Assembly: GCA_003164135.1 (NCBI GenBank)
Contig: PLSD01000039.1
Span: 18,252-82,251, forward strand
DNA length: 64,000 nt
Direction of reading: 5' to 3'
Source: Acetobacteraceae bacterium
GTDB taxonomy: Bacteria > Pseudomonadota > Alphaproteobacteria > Acetobacterales > Acetobacteraceae
Shown: piece after piece, positions 36,123-44,146 of the stretch
How positions within the stretch are numbered: position 1 is the stretch's first letter
Layout of the letters: each line of letters opens with the position of its first letter
The notes under the pieces: generated by a model
What the model was told of the DNA's origin: nothing
Seen by the model: only the letters and a program-made list of their open reading frames with translations
Database searches by the model: none
Made by a program: the position numbers and the translations under genes

Positions 36123-37532
36123 ATGTCAGGTACAACAATGTTAACGGTGGGCGGTTCTCCCTTTACTAATACTGGTATCGTATCCATTCCATCGGCCTTC
36201 TCGTCGGTTGGCGCAGGCGCTGGGGTAAACGGTCTGCTCCAGAGCTATTTGGACGGCATCAGCACCTCGATTGCGGGCGGTCCGCCGGTCCTGTCTCTCT
36301 TTAATAACGATATCGCGGCAGGTACGACTTATTCGGTCGCGGGTTCCGGTGGCAGCGTTTATGAGGAAATCACCAACACCGACTCAGTTGGCGGTACGGT
36401 TGCTGGCGGTGGCGTTTACAGGGGCCTCGTCGTTCCGGCGACCGTAGTGGATTTGGTTGTTGAGGTTCCGGGTAAGAGCGTTATTACCGGCAACGGCGCG
36501 ACCTCGCTCGCTCTGTTTGGCGCCAACAGCAACGTCAACTACACCGACACCAACGGTGGCACGGCGCTCGCTGCGGACTCCATCTTCGCGGCTGGCGGCA
36601 AAGACACCATCAACACGTATGGCACGGGCGCCAATGTGAATTCTTCCTACAACATTACCGTCACGGGCGATGACACTGTTAACATCGGTGCTTCTTTCGA
36701 CTCAGTGACCGCAGACGGCAACGCCAGCACCACCGTGTACATCTACAACGGCGCCACCACTGTTACCGCGAACGACTCTTCCGCCGTGTCCGTGCAGTTC
36801 GGAAAGAACGTCGGTGGAAGCCTGGACTTCATCAACAACAGCTCCAGCGCGGCAACCATCTTCTCCGGTAACTATGTTGGCGGCTCAGCTCCGAACTCCG
36901 TCACGGCTTACGGCGGCGCGGGCGGTGGTTACTTGGTCGGCGGCCGTGCCGGCGGCAACTCGCTGGTCGGCGGTACTGGCGCGGTTACGCTGCAGGGCGC
37001 TGGTGCGAATGACTTCCTGGAAGGCAATTCCTCGGTCGGTAATGTGATGTTTGCCGGCACTGGCAACGAAACGCTGCTTGCTTCGTCCACCTCCGGGAGC
37101 AACACCTTCCAGCTTGGTCTGAGCTACACCGGCTCCACCGGCGCGATCATTGCCAACGCCGTTGTTTCCACGGCAGGTAGCGGTCAGCAAGCCTTCATTC
37201 TCGGCAGCTCCTCCAACAGCACGCTGACCGGCTCCTCCGCAACCGGTGCAAGCAACCTGTACATCTTCGTGAGCAACGCTGCGACCGCAGCAAACGGCCC
37301 GAATGATTACACGATCACTGACTTCAGCTCGGTCAACAGTTCGCTCTACTTGAATGACACGCTGTTCGGTTCGACCAACACGCTGAGCATTTTCTCGGAA
37401 ACCAATGTTACTACGCCGATCTTCTCCGGTGCTGTCATCACGCTGAGCGATGGTTCAACCATCAAACTGGCTGGTGTCGACGCCAGCACCCTCACCTCGG
37501 TGCAGGGCGCGGGCTACGTCCAGATCACCTGA
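36123..37532 (+). CDS. Secreted Gly/Ser/Thr-rich beta-strand protein (S-layer or T1SS type)
   Basis: This 469-residue protein has no signal peptide. It contains no Cys, His or Trp and only six basic residues (four Lys, two Arg), and is rich in Gly, Ser, Thr, Ala, Asn and Asp. Residues about 265-350 contain RTX-like turns (GGTGAVTLQGAGANDFLEG). The C-terminus ITLSDGSTIKLAGVD resembles the tail of type I-secreted beta-strand repeat proteins. I infer a surface or S-layer-like protein exported by a type I system encoded elsewhere. A very strong terminator follows, suggesting high, monocistronic expression. Confidence 0.75.
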   Translation: MSGTTMLTVGGSPFTNTGIVSIPSAFSSVGAGAGVNGLLQSYLDGISTSIAGGPPVLSLFNNDIAAGTTYSVAGSGGSVYEEITNTDSVGGTVAGGGVYRGLVVPATVVDLVVEVPGKSVITGNGATSLALFGANSNVNYTDTNGGTALAADSIFAAGGKDTINTYGTGANVNSSYNITVTGDDTVNIGASFDSVTADGNASTTVYIYNGATTVTANDSSAVSVQFGKNVGGSLDFINNSSSAATIFSGNYVGGSAPNSVTAYGGAGGGYLVGGRAGGNSLVGGTGAVTLQGAGANDFLEGNSSVGNVMFAGTGNETLLASSTSGSNTFQLGLSYTGSTGAIIANAVVSTAGSGQQAFILGSSSNSTLTGSSATGASNLYIFVSNAATAANGPNDYTITDFSSVNSSLYLNDTLFGSTNTLSIFSETNVTTPIFSGAVITLSDGSTIKLAGVDASTLTSVQGAGYVQIT

Positions 37533-37550
37533 TCTAATCCATCAGGCCAA

Positions 37551-37594
37551 CAACAAAAAACCTGCGATGCTTTGGCATCGCAGGTTTTTTGTTG
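37551..37594 (+). terminator. Strong intrinsic terminator after the secreted protein gene
   Basis: A perfect 20-base stem with a four-base TTTG loop contains the core CCTGCGATGC/GCATCGCAGG, flanked by A-run and T-run. It is symmetrical and could also work for msrB from the other side. Confidence 0.92.
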
Positions 37595-37628
37595 CCCTCA
37601 TATCTGACCTCTTATCTGGCAGAATGCC

Positions 37629-38042
37629 TCATTCCTCCGGCGTGAAGTTCATTGCCACGCCATTAATGCAATACCGCAGGCCGGTCGGTGCCGGCCCATC
37701 CTCGAACACATGGCCCAGATGCCCGCCGCAACGGCTGCAATGCGCCTCGATCCGTATCATGCCGTGGCTGCGGTCGATTGATGTCGCAACCGCACCTTCC
37801 ACCGGCTGGTTAAAGCTGGGCCAGCCAGTCCGGCTATCGAATTTCGTGCCGCCGATAAACAGATCCTGCCCGCACCCGGCGCAGGCAAAACGTCCTGGCC
37901 GCTTCTCATGGTTCAGCGCGCAACTGCCAGGCCGTTCCGTGCCGTGGCCACGTAAAACCTCATATTGCTCCGGCGATAGAATTTCGCGCCACTCCGCTTC
38001 CGTATGGCTGACGGGAAAGTTTGTTTCAGCGGGCACGCTCAT
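37629..38042 (-). CDS. msrB: Peptide methionine-(R)-sulfoxide reductase
   Basis: This 137-residue enzyme repairs methionine-R-sulfoxide. Two zinc CxxC pairs (CAGC and CSRCGGH) and the catalytic Cys in RYCINGVAM are present, with the signature GWPSF. The ATG at 38042 follows AAGGAT; a longer frame to 38147 adds sequence not typical of MsrB. It has no signal peptide, so it acts in the cytosol, unlike the exported MsrA encoded divergently. Confidence 0.94.
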   Translation of the reverse strand: MSVPAETNFPVSHTEAEWREILSPEQYEVLRGHGTERPGSCALNHEKRPGRFACAGCGQDLFIGGTKFDSRTGWPSFNQPVEGAVATSIDRSHGMIRIEAHCSRCGGHLGHVFEDGPAPTGLRYCINGVAMNFTPEE

Positions 38043-38206
38043 GCAGGATATCCTTCTCAATTGTTTGGGCGAGGCGAAACATCCATACGCCGACGCACTA
38101 AACGCAATCGTAAGAGGCTGAACCACTGAAGATTCCACCTCAAACAACTACACGACAGCTACTATATAAGAGGCTCTCGGCCAGACCCAAATTAAAGGTG
38201 GTTTCC

Positions 38207-38908
38207 ATGCCAGCATCACAAGAAAAGCACAACCCGTCGTTGTGCTTGGTGGTAATCGCAGTCCTCGTCTTGGCCCTGCCTCTATCCGCCCAAGCCAGCC
38301 CCGCGTCTGTTCCACCACCCACCTACAACCCGCCCGATTCCACGAACACTGAACAAGCGACCCTCTCGGGCGGCTGCTTCTGGGGAATGCAGGGTGTGTA
38401 TGAACACGTAAAAGGCGTTGAGCATGTATATGCCGGCTACACCGGCGGTTCCGCTGCCACCGCCAAGTACGAGACGGTAAGTACGGGTACAACCGGCAAC
38501 GCAGAATCGGTCCAGATCACCTTCAACCCGCAGATGGTCTCCTACGGGCAAATCTTGCAAATCTACTTCGCCGTCGCCGCGGACCCCACGGAACTCAACT
38601 ACCAGGGGCCGGACAATGGGCCGCAATACCGTTCAGAAATCTGGTACGCCACACCCACGCAACAAAAAATCGCGGCGGCCTATATTGCGCAGCTCTCAGG
38701 GGCACATGCCTTCCCGGCCCCCATCGTGGTCCGGCTGGGCCCGGCCCGGAGTTTTTACCAAGCGGAACAGTATCATCAGGATTTTTTAGTCCAGCACCCG
38801 GACTACCCTTATATCGTGTTCAACGACATCCCCAAGGTGCAAGCGCTTCAAACTCAGTTTCCGGCGCTCTACCAAGCCAAGCCGGTCACGGTCTTTCCGT
38901 TAAACTAA
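38207..38908 (+). CDS. msrA: Exported peptide methionine-(S)-sulfoxide reductase
   Basis: This 233-residue enzyme has an N-terminal signal peptide (LCLVVIAVLVLALPLSAQA) followed by an MsrA domain with catalytic Cys in SGGCFWGMQGVYE, then GYTGG and the terminal YHQDFL. It reduces methionine-S-sulfoxide, here probably in the periplasm. The ATG at 38207 is preferred over the GTG nine bases earlier because AAAGGTGG is well placed for it. It is divergent from msrB with 164 bases between. Confidence 0.93.
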   Translation: MPASQEKHNPSLCLVVIAVLVLALPLSAQASPASVPPPTYNPPDSTNTEQATLSGGCFWGMQGVYEHVKGVEHVYAGYTGGSAATAKYETVSTGTTGNAESVQITFNPQMVSYGQILQIYFAVAADPTELNYQGPDNGPQYRSEIWYATPTQQKIAAAYIAQLSGAHAFPAPIVVRLGPARSFYQAEQYHQDFLVQHPDYPYIVFNDIPKVQALQTQFPALYQAKPVTVFPLN

Positions 38909-38911
38909 GCC

Positions 38912-38928
38912 GCCGTCCTCAGGACGGC
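38912..38928. terminator. Short hairpin after msrA
   Basis: GCCGTCCT pairs with AGGACGGC across one base, directly after the msrA stop and overlapping the end of a small opposite-strand gene. It may act as a two-way terminator, though no long T-run follows. Confidence 0.5.
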
Positions 38929-39092
38929 TTCATCTCATTTTTCGGAGCGTCCTGCGCCGAGATGCTCAAACGGCGCCAGCGCTCCAGAGTCGCTTCAAGT
39001 GCCGGCTTGCCGTTACTCAACGAGGCGGCAATCAACCGGTCCATCGCGGCATTACGCAGGTCGGCTTCGGTTTTCAGCATATTCGCGGACAT
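38919..39092 (-). CDS. Putative 57-residue small protein
   Basis: This short open frame starts at an ATG with GGAG seven bases upstream. The product is polar and helical-looking (KTEADLRNAAMDRLIAAS, then LEATLERWRRLSIS), with no membrane segment or known domain. It is convergent with msrA, whose terminator hairpin overlaps its stop codon. The ribosome site and amphipathic composition make it credible, but function is unknown. Confidence 0.5.
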   Translation of the reverse strand: MSANMLKTEADLRNAAMDRLIAASLSNGKPALEATLERWRRLSISAQDAPKNEMKPS

Positions 39093-39302
39093 AATAATTC
39101 TCCGTAGTCAAAATTCAGGATCAATCATCCATGTGCATAAACTGGATGGAGACAAAGGCGCGAATAAGGCGAGGTGCTGATATGATTGTGGCAAAAAAAA
39201 TTATGCAATGCAGCAAAAAACTGCACGCAGAAGGCGAGAATCCTCCTGTCAAATCGGTAATCATTTGTTATAGAGGACCGGGGTTCAGCTTTCGGGAGAC
39301 GC

Positions 39303-39686
39303 ATGGCGCGGCGGATAACTTTTCAACTTTTTGGCGCGGCTTGCGGAACTTTCTTGCTTGCTGGCTGCGCGAATCTGCCGGTGCAATCCGCGCAAACCGG
39401 CTCAGCTGCTCCCCCTTTGCTCACCGCCATTAACCTGGTCGGCGCCACCCCCGCCACCCTCAACGCCGCCTTCGGTCAGCCTGCGCTGCTCCGGGTCGAC
39501 GGCCCTGCCCAGGTCTGGCTCTACCACTCCCCCGTCTGCGGTTTAAACCTGATTCTCTACCCCGATTCCTCTGGTATTCCCCATGTTGCCACCGCCGTAC
39601 CGGATAACGGCGATGCCGCACGCTGCACGCTCAGCCTGGAACACGCCACGACCTCGGCGGCACTGGAGCCTCCGGCCTCCTCCTGA
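39303..39686 (+). CDS. Small lipoprotein of unknown function
   Basis: This 127-residue protein has a lipoprotein signal with the lipobox LAGC near residue 22, then a part with two later Cys (VCGLNLILYPD and ARCTLSLE) that could form a disulfide. GGGAG lies seven bases before the ATG. It lies 32 bases upstream of gshB and may share its transcript. No family is recognised with confidence. Confidence 0.72.
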   Translation: MARRITFQLFGAACGTFLLAGCANLPVQSAQTGSAAPPLLTAINLVGATPATLNAAFGQPALLRVDGPAQVWLYHSPVCGLNLILYPDSSGIPHVATAVPDNGDAARCTLSLEHATTSAALEPPASS

Positions 39687-39718
39687 TACGCTGATCCCGA
39701 CAGAGTATTGAGGATCAC

Positions 39719-40663
39719 ATGACCGGCCTGAAAATCGCAGTACAGATGGACCCGATGCACAGCATCGACATCACGGGCGACTCCACCTTTGCCCTGATGC
39801 TGGAAGCGCAAAAACGCGGCCACGTACTCTGGCACTACGAAGTTCACCACATGTGGCTGAACGGCGCCACGCTCCAGGCGCGCGTACAACCCGTCACCGT
39901 GCAGAATATCGCCGGCAAACACTACACATTCGGCCCGGAAAAAACCGTCAACCTGGCGGAAATGGACGTAGTGCTGATGCGCCAGGACCCACCCTTCGAC
40001 ATGGCCTACATCACCGCCACGCATCTGCTCGAACACATCCACCCAAAAACCCTGGTGGTTAACAACCCGGCGGCCGTGCGCAACGCCCCGGAAAAAATCC
40101 TCGTCACCCACTTCCCAGACCTCATGCCCCCCACCCTCATCGCCTGGGATCGCGGCGCCATTAAAGACTTCCGCAAGCTGCACAACGACATCATTGTCAA
40201 ACCCCTGTTCGGCAACGGCGGCATCGGCGTCTTCCGCATCAAACCAGATGACGAAAACCTCGGCTCCCTGCTCGACATGTTTTTCGCAGCCTCGCGCGAA
40301 CCCCTCATGGTCCAGCGCTACGAACCAGCCGTCCGCCAGGGCGACAAACGCATCATCCTCATCGACGGCGAACCTCTGGGAGCGCTCAACCGCGTCCCGG
40401 CCGCAGGCGACAGCCGCTCCAACATGCACGCCGGCGGCCGCCCGGAACCCACCAAACTCACCCCCCGCGAGCTCGAAATCTGTGCCCGCATCGGGCCAAC
40501 TCTCAAACAACAAGGCCTGCTCTTCACCGGCATTGACGTCATCGGCGACTACCTCACCGAAATCAACGTCACCTCCCCAACGGGCCTGCAACAAATCGCT
40601 CGCTTCGATGGCACCAATCTCGCGGAAGCCATCTGGGATAAAATCGAGGCTATGCGGGCGTAA
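39719..40663 (+). CDS. gshB: Glutathione synthetase
   Basis: This 314-residue ATP-grasp enzyme joins glycine to gamma-glutamylcysteine. Typical GshB segments are the N-terminal [32 protein letters not shown], the ATP-grasp [15 protein letters not shown] and the terminal [13 protein letters not shown]. Length is normal. GAGGA precedes the ATG. The glutathione made would serve glyoxalase II elsewhere in the window. Confidence 0.95.
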   Translation: MTGLKIAVQMDPMHSIDITGDSTFALMLEAQKRGHVLWHYEVHHMWLNGATLQARVQPVTVQNIAGKHYTFGPEKTVNLAEMDVVLMRQDPPFDMAYITATHLLEHIHPKTLVVNNPAAVRNAPEKILVTHFPDLMPPTLIAWDRGAIKDFRKLHNDIIVKPLFGNGGIGVFRIKPDDENLGSLLDMFFAASREPLMVQRYEPAVRQGDKRIILIDGEPLGALNRVPAAGDSRSNMHAGGRPEPTKLTPRELEICARIGPTLKQQGLLFTGIDVIGDYLTEINVTSPTGLQQIARFDGTNLAEAIWDKIEAMRA

Positions 40664-40760
40664 CCGGGGCCTTGTGCATGCCCGGCAGTGTCTTCGAATT
40701 GTAGCAGACGGCGCGGGGCTTGGTTTGCTAGATGGGGCAGAATCTTTGAAGGGCTATCTG

Positions 40761-41696
40761 ATGTTGCTTTCACGCCGGCGGTTTATTTCCACCTCGGTCG
40801 CCTTGGGTGCTGGCTCAGCCTTTTACGCGGGTCCCGCGGCGGCTGACACGCAGGCGCTCAATTGTGTCCTCATCGGCGACTGGGGCCGCAACGGGCATGA
40901 CGACCAGCGCGCCGTCGCGATGCAGATGGGCAAATCGGCGGCCGCCATCGGCAGTCAATTCACAGTTTCCGTCGGCGATAATTTCTACGAAGACGGCGTG
41001 ACCAGTGTGGCCGACCCGCAGTGGGAAAGCTCGTTCGAGCAGATATACACGGCCCAATCCCTGCAATCCCCCTGGAAGGTCATCCTCGGCAACCACGACT
41101 ATCGCGGCAACGTACAGGCGCAACTCGATTACAGCGCCAAGAGCCATCGCTGGCAGCTCCCCGCGCGCTACTACGTGGAAGCGCAAACCCTGCCGGATGG
41201 CGCCCGCGCCGATTTCTTCTACCTGGATACCTCCCCGGTCATTAAAAAATACCTCGGCTCCGCGGTAAAAATCGAAGGGCAGGACTCCCAGGCGCAGCTC
41301 GACTGGCTGGATAAATCCTTGGAGGCCTCGACCGCGCAGTGGAAAATCGTGATCGGCCACCACCCCATCTACACGGCGCTGGATGATTCCGACGGCGAGG
41401 ACCACGACCAGCCGGATCTGGTGGCGCGGTTGAACCCGATTCTCGTGAAGCACGCCGTGCCGATTTACATCTGCGGACACGACCATTTGCTGCAATCGGT
41501 GGCGCTCAACGGCATCACCTACGTCGTCACCGGAGCCGGATCACAGACTTACACCCCTCGCCCGGCGATCCGCGGCGGTTTTGCCTCAGGTGCGCATGGC
41601 TTTATGACTCTGCATATTACCAGTAACAAACTTAACTATAGCCTGGTCGATATGACCGGCAAAGCTCTCTACTCTGGGTTGATAACCCCGGCCTGA
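40761..41696 (+). CDS. Exported metallophosphoesterase (purple acid phosphatase-like)
   Basis: This 311-residue protein has a twin-arginine signal (SRRRFISTSVALGAGSAFYAG) and a metallophosphoesterase fold with metal ligands in LIGDWG, SVGDNFYEDG, GNHDYRG, GHHPIY and CGHDH. The order and spacing match tartrate-resistant/purple acid phosphatases. It probably hydrolyses phosphate esters in the periplasm at low pH. AAGGG lies before the ATG. It converges on the NtrC-type regulator gene. Confidence 0.87.
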   Translation: MLLSRRRFISTSVALGAGSAFYAGPAAADTQALNCVLIGDWGRNGHDDQRAVAMQMGKSAAAIGSQFTVSVGDNFYEDGVTSVADPQWESSFEQIYTAQSLQSPWKVILGNHDYRGNVQAQLDYSAKSHRWQLPARYYVEAQTLPDGARADFFYLDTSPVIKKYLGSAVKIEGQDSQAQLDWLDKSLEASTAQWKIVIGHHPIYTALDDSDGEDHDQPDLVARLNPILVKHAVPIYICGHDHLLQSVALNGITYVVTGAGSQTYTPRPAIRGGFASGAHGFMTLHITSNKLNYSLVDMTGKALYSGLITPA

Positions 41697-41703
41697 GTAA
41701 TCC

Positions 41704-43095
41704 CTAGCCTACCGCGTCCCAGGCCTCTTTCTTGCGGTAGATGGTGGAGGCGCTAATGCCAAGTTTGCGGGCCGCAAGCTGAATATTGCCGTCACACAGG
41801 GTAATGGCGCGTTCCACGTATTGGCGCTCCATATCAGAAAGCTTGATTATTGTTTCGTCGGCCGCCGTAATCACCCGCTCCGGCGCGGCGGGCGTTAGGG
41901 CAGCAATTGGTGCATTTGCGGTTGGCTCGGGCAGCGGCGGCAGCATCTCTTCGGTTAGCACCGGGCCGTTATTTAAAATCATGGCATTATGGATGACGTT
42001 TTGTAACTGCCGGACATTGCCGGGCCAGGAATACTCAAGCAGCCGCGCCTCCGCCTCAGAGCTCAGCGATTTAAAGGCACGGCCCTCCTGCTGCGCCAGC
42101 TCGGTCATAAAGTGCCGGGCGATAAGCAGGATATCCTCGCCGCGGTCCCGCAAGGGCGGCATTTCCAGCGGCACGACGAACAGCCGATAGAACAAATCCT
42201 CGCGTAGCCGGCCTTCCTTCACCGCCTGCATCGGGTCACGGTTGGTGGCCGCGATAAAGCGTATATTCGCCTGGCGTGTGCGGCCTTCGCCCACCCGCTC
42301 GTAGGTGCCGGTCTGGATAAAGCGCAGCAGCTTGGTTTGCAGCGACATGTCCATTTCGCCGATTTCATCGAGGAACAGCGTGCCGCCGTCTGCGCGCGCC
42401 GCCGCACCTTCCTGGTCATTCGTGGCCCCGGTGAAGGAGCCCTTGATATGGCCAAAAATCACGCTTTCCATCAAATCATGCGGAATCGCCCCGCAGTTCA
42501 GCGCTACGCAGCGTTTGTTGGCACGCAGGCTCAACCGGTGCAGCGCCTGCGCCGCCAGTTCCTTGCCGGTCCCGCTCTCACCGGTAATGAACACGCTGGC
42601 ATTACTGCGCGCCGCCGCCTCTATGGTGCGGTACACCTTCTGCATTGGCAGAGAGCGGCCGATGAATCCCTCGAACGCCCCATGCTCCACCGTGCGCCGA
42701 AATGTCTCGACCTCGCGTTTGAGCTGGGTGTTGGAGAGCGCGTTGGAAACGGTGGTCGCCAGCCGCGCCGGGGCAAAGGGCTTCACCAAGTAATCAAACG
42801 CCCCCAACCGCACGGCTTCCACCGCCACGGTGAGCGCCGCATTGGCGGTGGTTACCACGATGGCCGGAGCACTAGGCCATTGCTGTGCCTCGCGCAGAAT
42901 ATCCATGCCGTCCATGTCCGGCAGCTTCAGGTCCAGCAGCATGCAGTCCATCGGCTGCTGGCGCAGCATCGCCAGCCCTTCCTGCCCGGTGGTAGCCACC
43001 AGCACGTTATGGCCCAGCCGTTCAAGTTGCAGTTTGCAGGTTTCGGCGAGCGACGGGCTGTCTTCGACGATGAGGATGGTATTGCTAGGCGGCAT
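41704..43095 (-). CDS. NtrC-family sigma-54-dependent response regulator
   Basis: This 463-residue activator has a receiver domain (phospho-acceptor Asp55 in LLDLKLPD), a sigma-54 AAA+ domain (Walker A GESGTGKE at 172-179, Walker B TLFLDE near 239-244) and a Fis-type helix-turn-helix (NIQLAARKLGISASTIYRK). The sigma-54 contact loop reads GSFTGA (219-224) rather than GAFTGA. AGGAG precedes the ATG at 43095. It follows an Hpt remnant and lies beside three sigma-54-type promoters and repeat clusters in the glycosyltransferase region, its likely targets by inference. The cognate kinase may be the permease-kinase at 46435. Confidence 0.93.
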   Translation of the reverse strand: MPPSNTILIVEDSPSLAETCKLQLERLGHNVLVATTGQEGLAMLRQQPMDCMLLDLKLPDMDGMDILREAQQWPSAPAIVVTTANAALTVAVEAVRLGAFDYLVKPFAPARLATTVSNALSNTQLKREVETFRRTVEHGAFEGFIGRSLPMQKVYRTIEAAARSNASVFITGESGTGKELAAQALHRLSLRANKRCVALNCGAIPHDLMESVIFGHIKGSFTGATNDQEGAAARADGGTLFLDEIGEMDMSLQTKLLRFIQTGTYERVGEGRTRQANIRFIAATNRDPMQAVKEGRLREDLFYRLFVVPLEMPPLRDRGEDILLIARHFMTELAQQEGRAFKSLSSEAEARLLEYSWPGNVRQLQNVIHNAMILNNGPVLTEEMLPPLPEPTANAPIAALTPAAPERVITAADETIIKLSDMERQYVERAITLCDGNIQLAARKLGISASTIYRKKEAWDAVG

Positions 43096-43231
43096 GCGGT
43101 TCTCCTGCCTTGATACCGGCTTCAACCTGGGCCCAGTCGCTTTCCACCTCCGCGAGCAGCCGCTCAAGCTCGGCCACAGGCGCCTCCAGGGCGGCGGCGG
43201 TAAGGCGGGTAGCACTCTGGGAGAGCGCCAT
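43085..43231 (-). pseudogene. C-terminal remnant of an Hpt phosphotransfer protein
   Basis: The 48 residues from ATG 43231 (ALSQSATRLTAAALE, then a Glu-rich helix LERLLAEVESDWAQVEAGI) look like the last two helices of an Hpt four-helix domain. The part that would hold the phosphorylated His is missing; sequence upstream belongs to other genes. It overlaps the regulator start by 11 bases, so an intact Hpt-regulator operon probably existed once. Confidence 0.55.
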
Positions 43232-43244
43232 GGCGCAGAAATGG

Positions 43245-43351
43245 GATATCGGCGCGGCCGGATACCTGCCACAGGCCGGTGAGGCCAGGTTTGCCGGCGA
43301 GGCGGCCGCGCTGATACGGGGTGTAGCGTTCAACCTCGGAGGGCAGAGCCG
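43245..43351 (-). pseudogene. Internal fragment of a bacterial sugar-phosphate transferase
   Basis: In one minus-strand frame about 35 residues read LPSEVERYTPYQRGRLAGKPG followed by LTGLWQVSGRADI, the strongly conserved C-terminal motif of undecaprenyl-phosphate sugar transferases that start exopolysaccharide synthesis. The frame breaks on both sides: upstream sequence is WecG-like in another frame, downstream is the Hpt remnant in a third. It is a deletion scar, not a gene. Confidence 0.8.
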
Positions 43352-43791
43352 GGGGCGGATTTCTGGAGGTCCGCGGCGGCGGCTTCGGCAATGCCGGGTT
43401 GGCCGCCGAGCAGGAATACGGAGTGGCGGGTTGCGGCCACGCGCTGGCACAGCTGCGGAATAAGGTCCGTACCGTTCAAATTCGCGGTGAGCTTGCGGCC
43501 GTGCAGACGCAGGCCGAGTGTGGTGCCCGAGCCGTCCGGCAGCACGGCGTCGGCGGTGTTCAGGGCGTGCGCGTGGTTATCGTCACGCAGGCTCACGTTA
43601 GCGCAGTGCGCATTATAAAAAGCGATACGCGCCGGCGTGCGCTGTTCAAGGCGGTCGCACAGCCAGTCCAGCGTACTCGGCATGTCGCTATTGATGAAGA
43701 TCGTGCCGAGAAGTTTTTCGATAGGCAGCTTATGCGTTATTGTCTCTGTTGTCTAGTTAGCGAGTGCGGCGTTGCCCTGAAACTTATGCAT
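43330..43791 (-). pseudogene. Truncated WecG/TagA-type glycosyltransferase with a nonsense codon
   Basis: The frame from ATG 43791 has an in-frame TAG at codon 13 (43753-43755) and then reads KLPIEKLLGTIFINSDMPSTL, later FYNAHCANVSLRDDN, VLPDGSGTTLGLRL, NLNGTDLIPQLC and VFLLGGQPG, the N-terminal half of the WecG/TagA/CpsF family. The C-terminal half is lost at about 43340. A sigma-54-type promoter lies 40-55 bases upstream of the ATG, showing it was once a proper gene. An internal ATG at 43683 could only make a short fragment. Confidence 0.82.
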
Positions 43792-43830
43792 TCGAAGTCT
43801 TCTTGCGTGATAAAATATCGAGAACGCAGG

Positions 43831-43846
43831 AGCAGGGGCCGTGCCA
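43831..43846 (-). promoter_or_regulatory. Sigma-54-type promoter upstream of the WecG remnant
   Basis: On the minus strand TGGCACGGCCCCTGCT matches the -24/-12 consensus TGGCACG-N4-TTGCW at all but one place, with GG and GC ten bases apart. The predicted start is near 43820, about 29 bases before the ATG at 43791. Confidence 0.75.
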
Positions 43847-43953
43847 TGTTATTAAGGTATTGAAATTATTAAATAATTGGCAATTCTCACGCGGTCGTGA
43901 TGCGCTTGCTTCGCACAATACTAGAATGTTCCGTAGCAAATCTCGAATGGTCT

Positions 43954-44021
43954 CGTGAAATGCAATTTGCAAAGTGCCAGGGTGGATTCTCGCAAAATGC
44001 AATTGGTGTGGCGAAATGCAA
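43954..44021. promoter_or_regulatory. Three-copy repeat cluster, candidate activator binding sites
   Basis: Three copies of SGYRAAATGCAA occur at 43954, 43991 and 44010 between the divergent sigma-54-type promoters. They lie 105-172 bases upstream of the predicted glycosyltransferase start and 134-201 bases from that of the WecG remnant, typical distances for NtrC-type enhancer sites. The rest of this 355-base gap (43792-44146) is AT-rich, with no gene. Confidence 0.6.
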
Positions 44022-44099
44022 GGGGCGGCGCGGGGTGCGGTAGCGGGGGGTATAGTGCAACTTATTGAAATAAACAGGAATTATGGAAATGGCATCGTC

Positions 44100-44115
44100 T
44101 GGCCCGATCCTTGAA
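44100..44115 (+). promoter_or_regulatory. Sigma-54-like promoter upstream of the glycosyltransferases
   Basis: TGGCCCGATCCTTGAA keeps the GG element, the CG and the N4-TTG spacing of the -24/-12 consensus but has A where the invariant C of the -12 element should be. It could be a weak or decayed site. The predicted start is about 21 bases before the ATG at 44147. Confidence 0.5.
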
Positions 44116-44146
44116 TAGAGGCGGGGGTAACCCGAGGAGCCTTGTT

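Noticed and set aside
38962-39433. 72- and 100-residue plus-strand frames before the small lipoprotein gene
   Set aside because: They overlap the better-supported small minus-strand gene and the lipoprotein gene, and lack ribosome sites.
40194-40760. Long N-terminal extension of the exported phosphatase frame
   Set aside because: It overlaps gshB in another frame with low-complexity sequence; the twin-arginine signal and ribosome site put the start at 40761.
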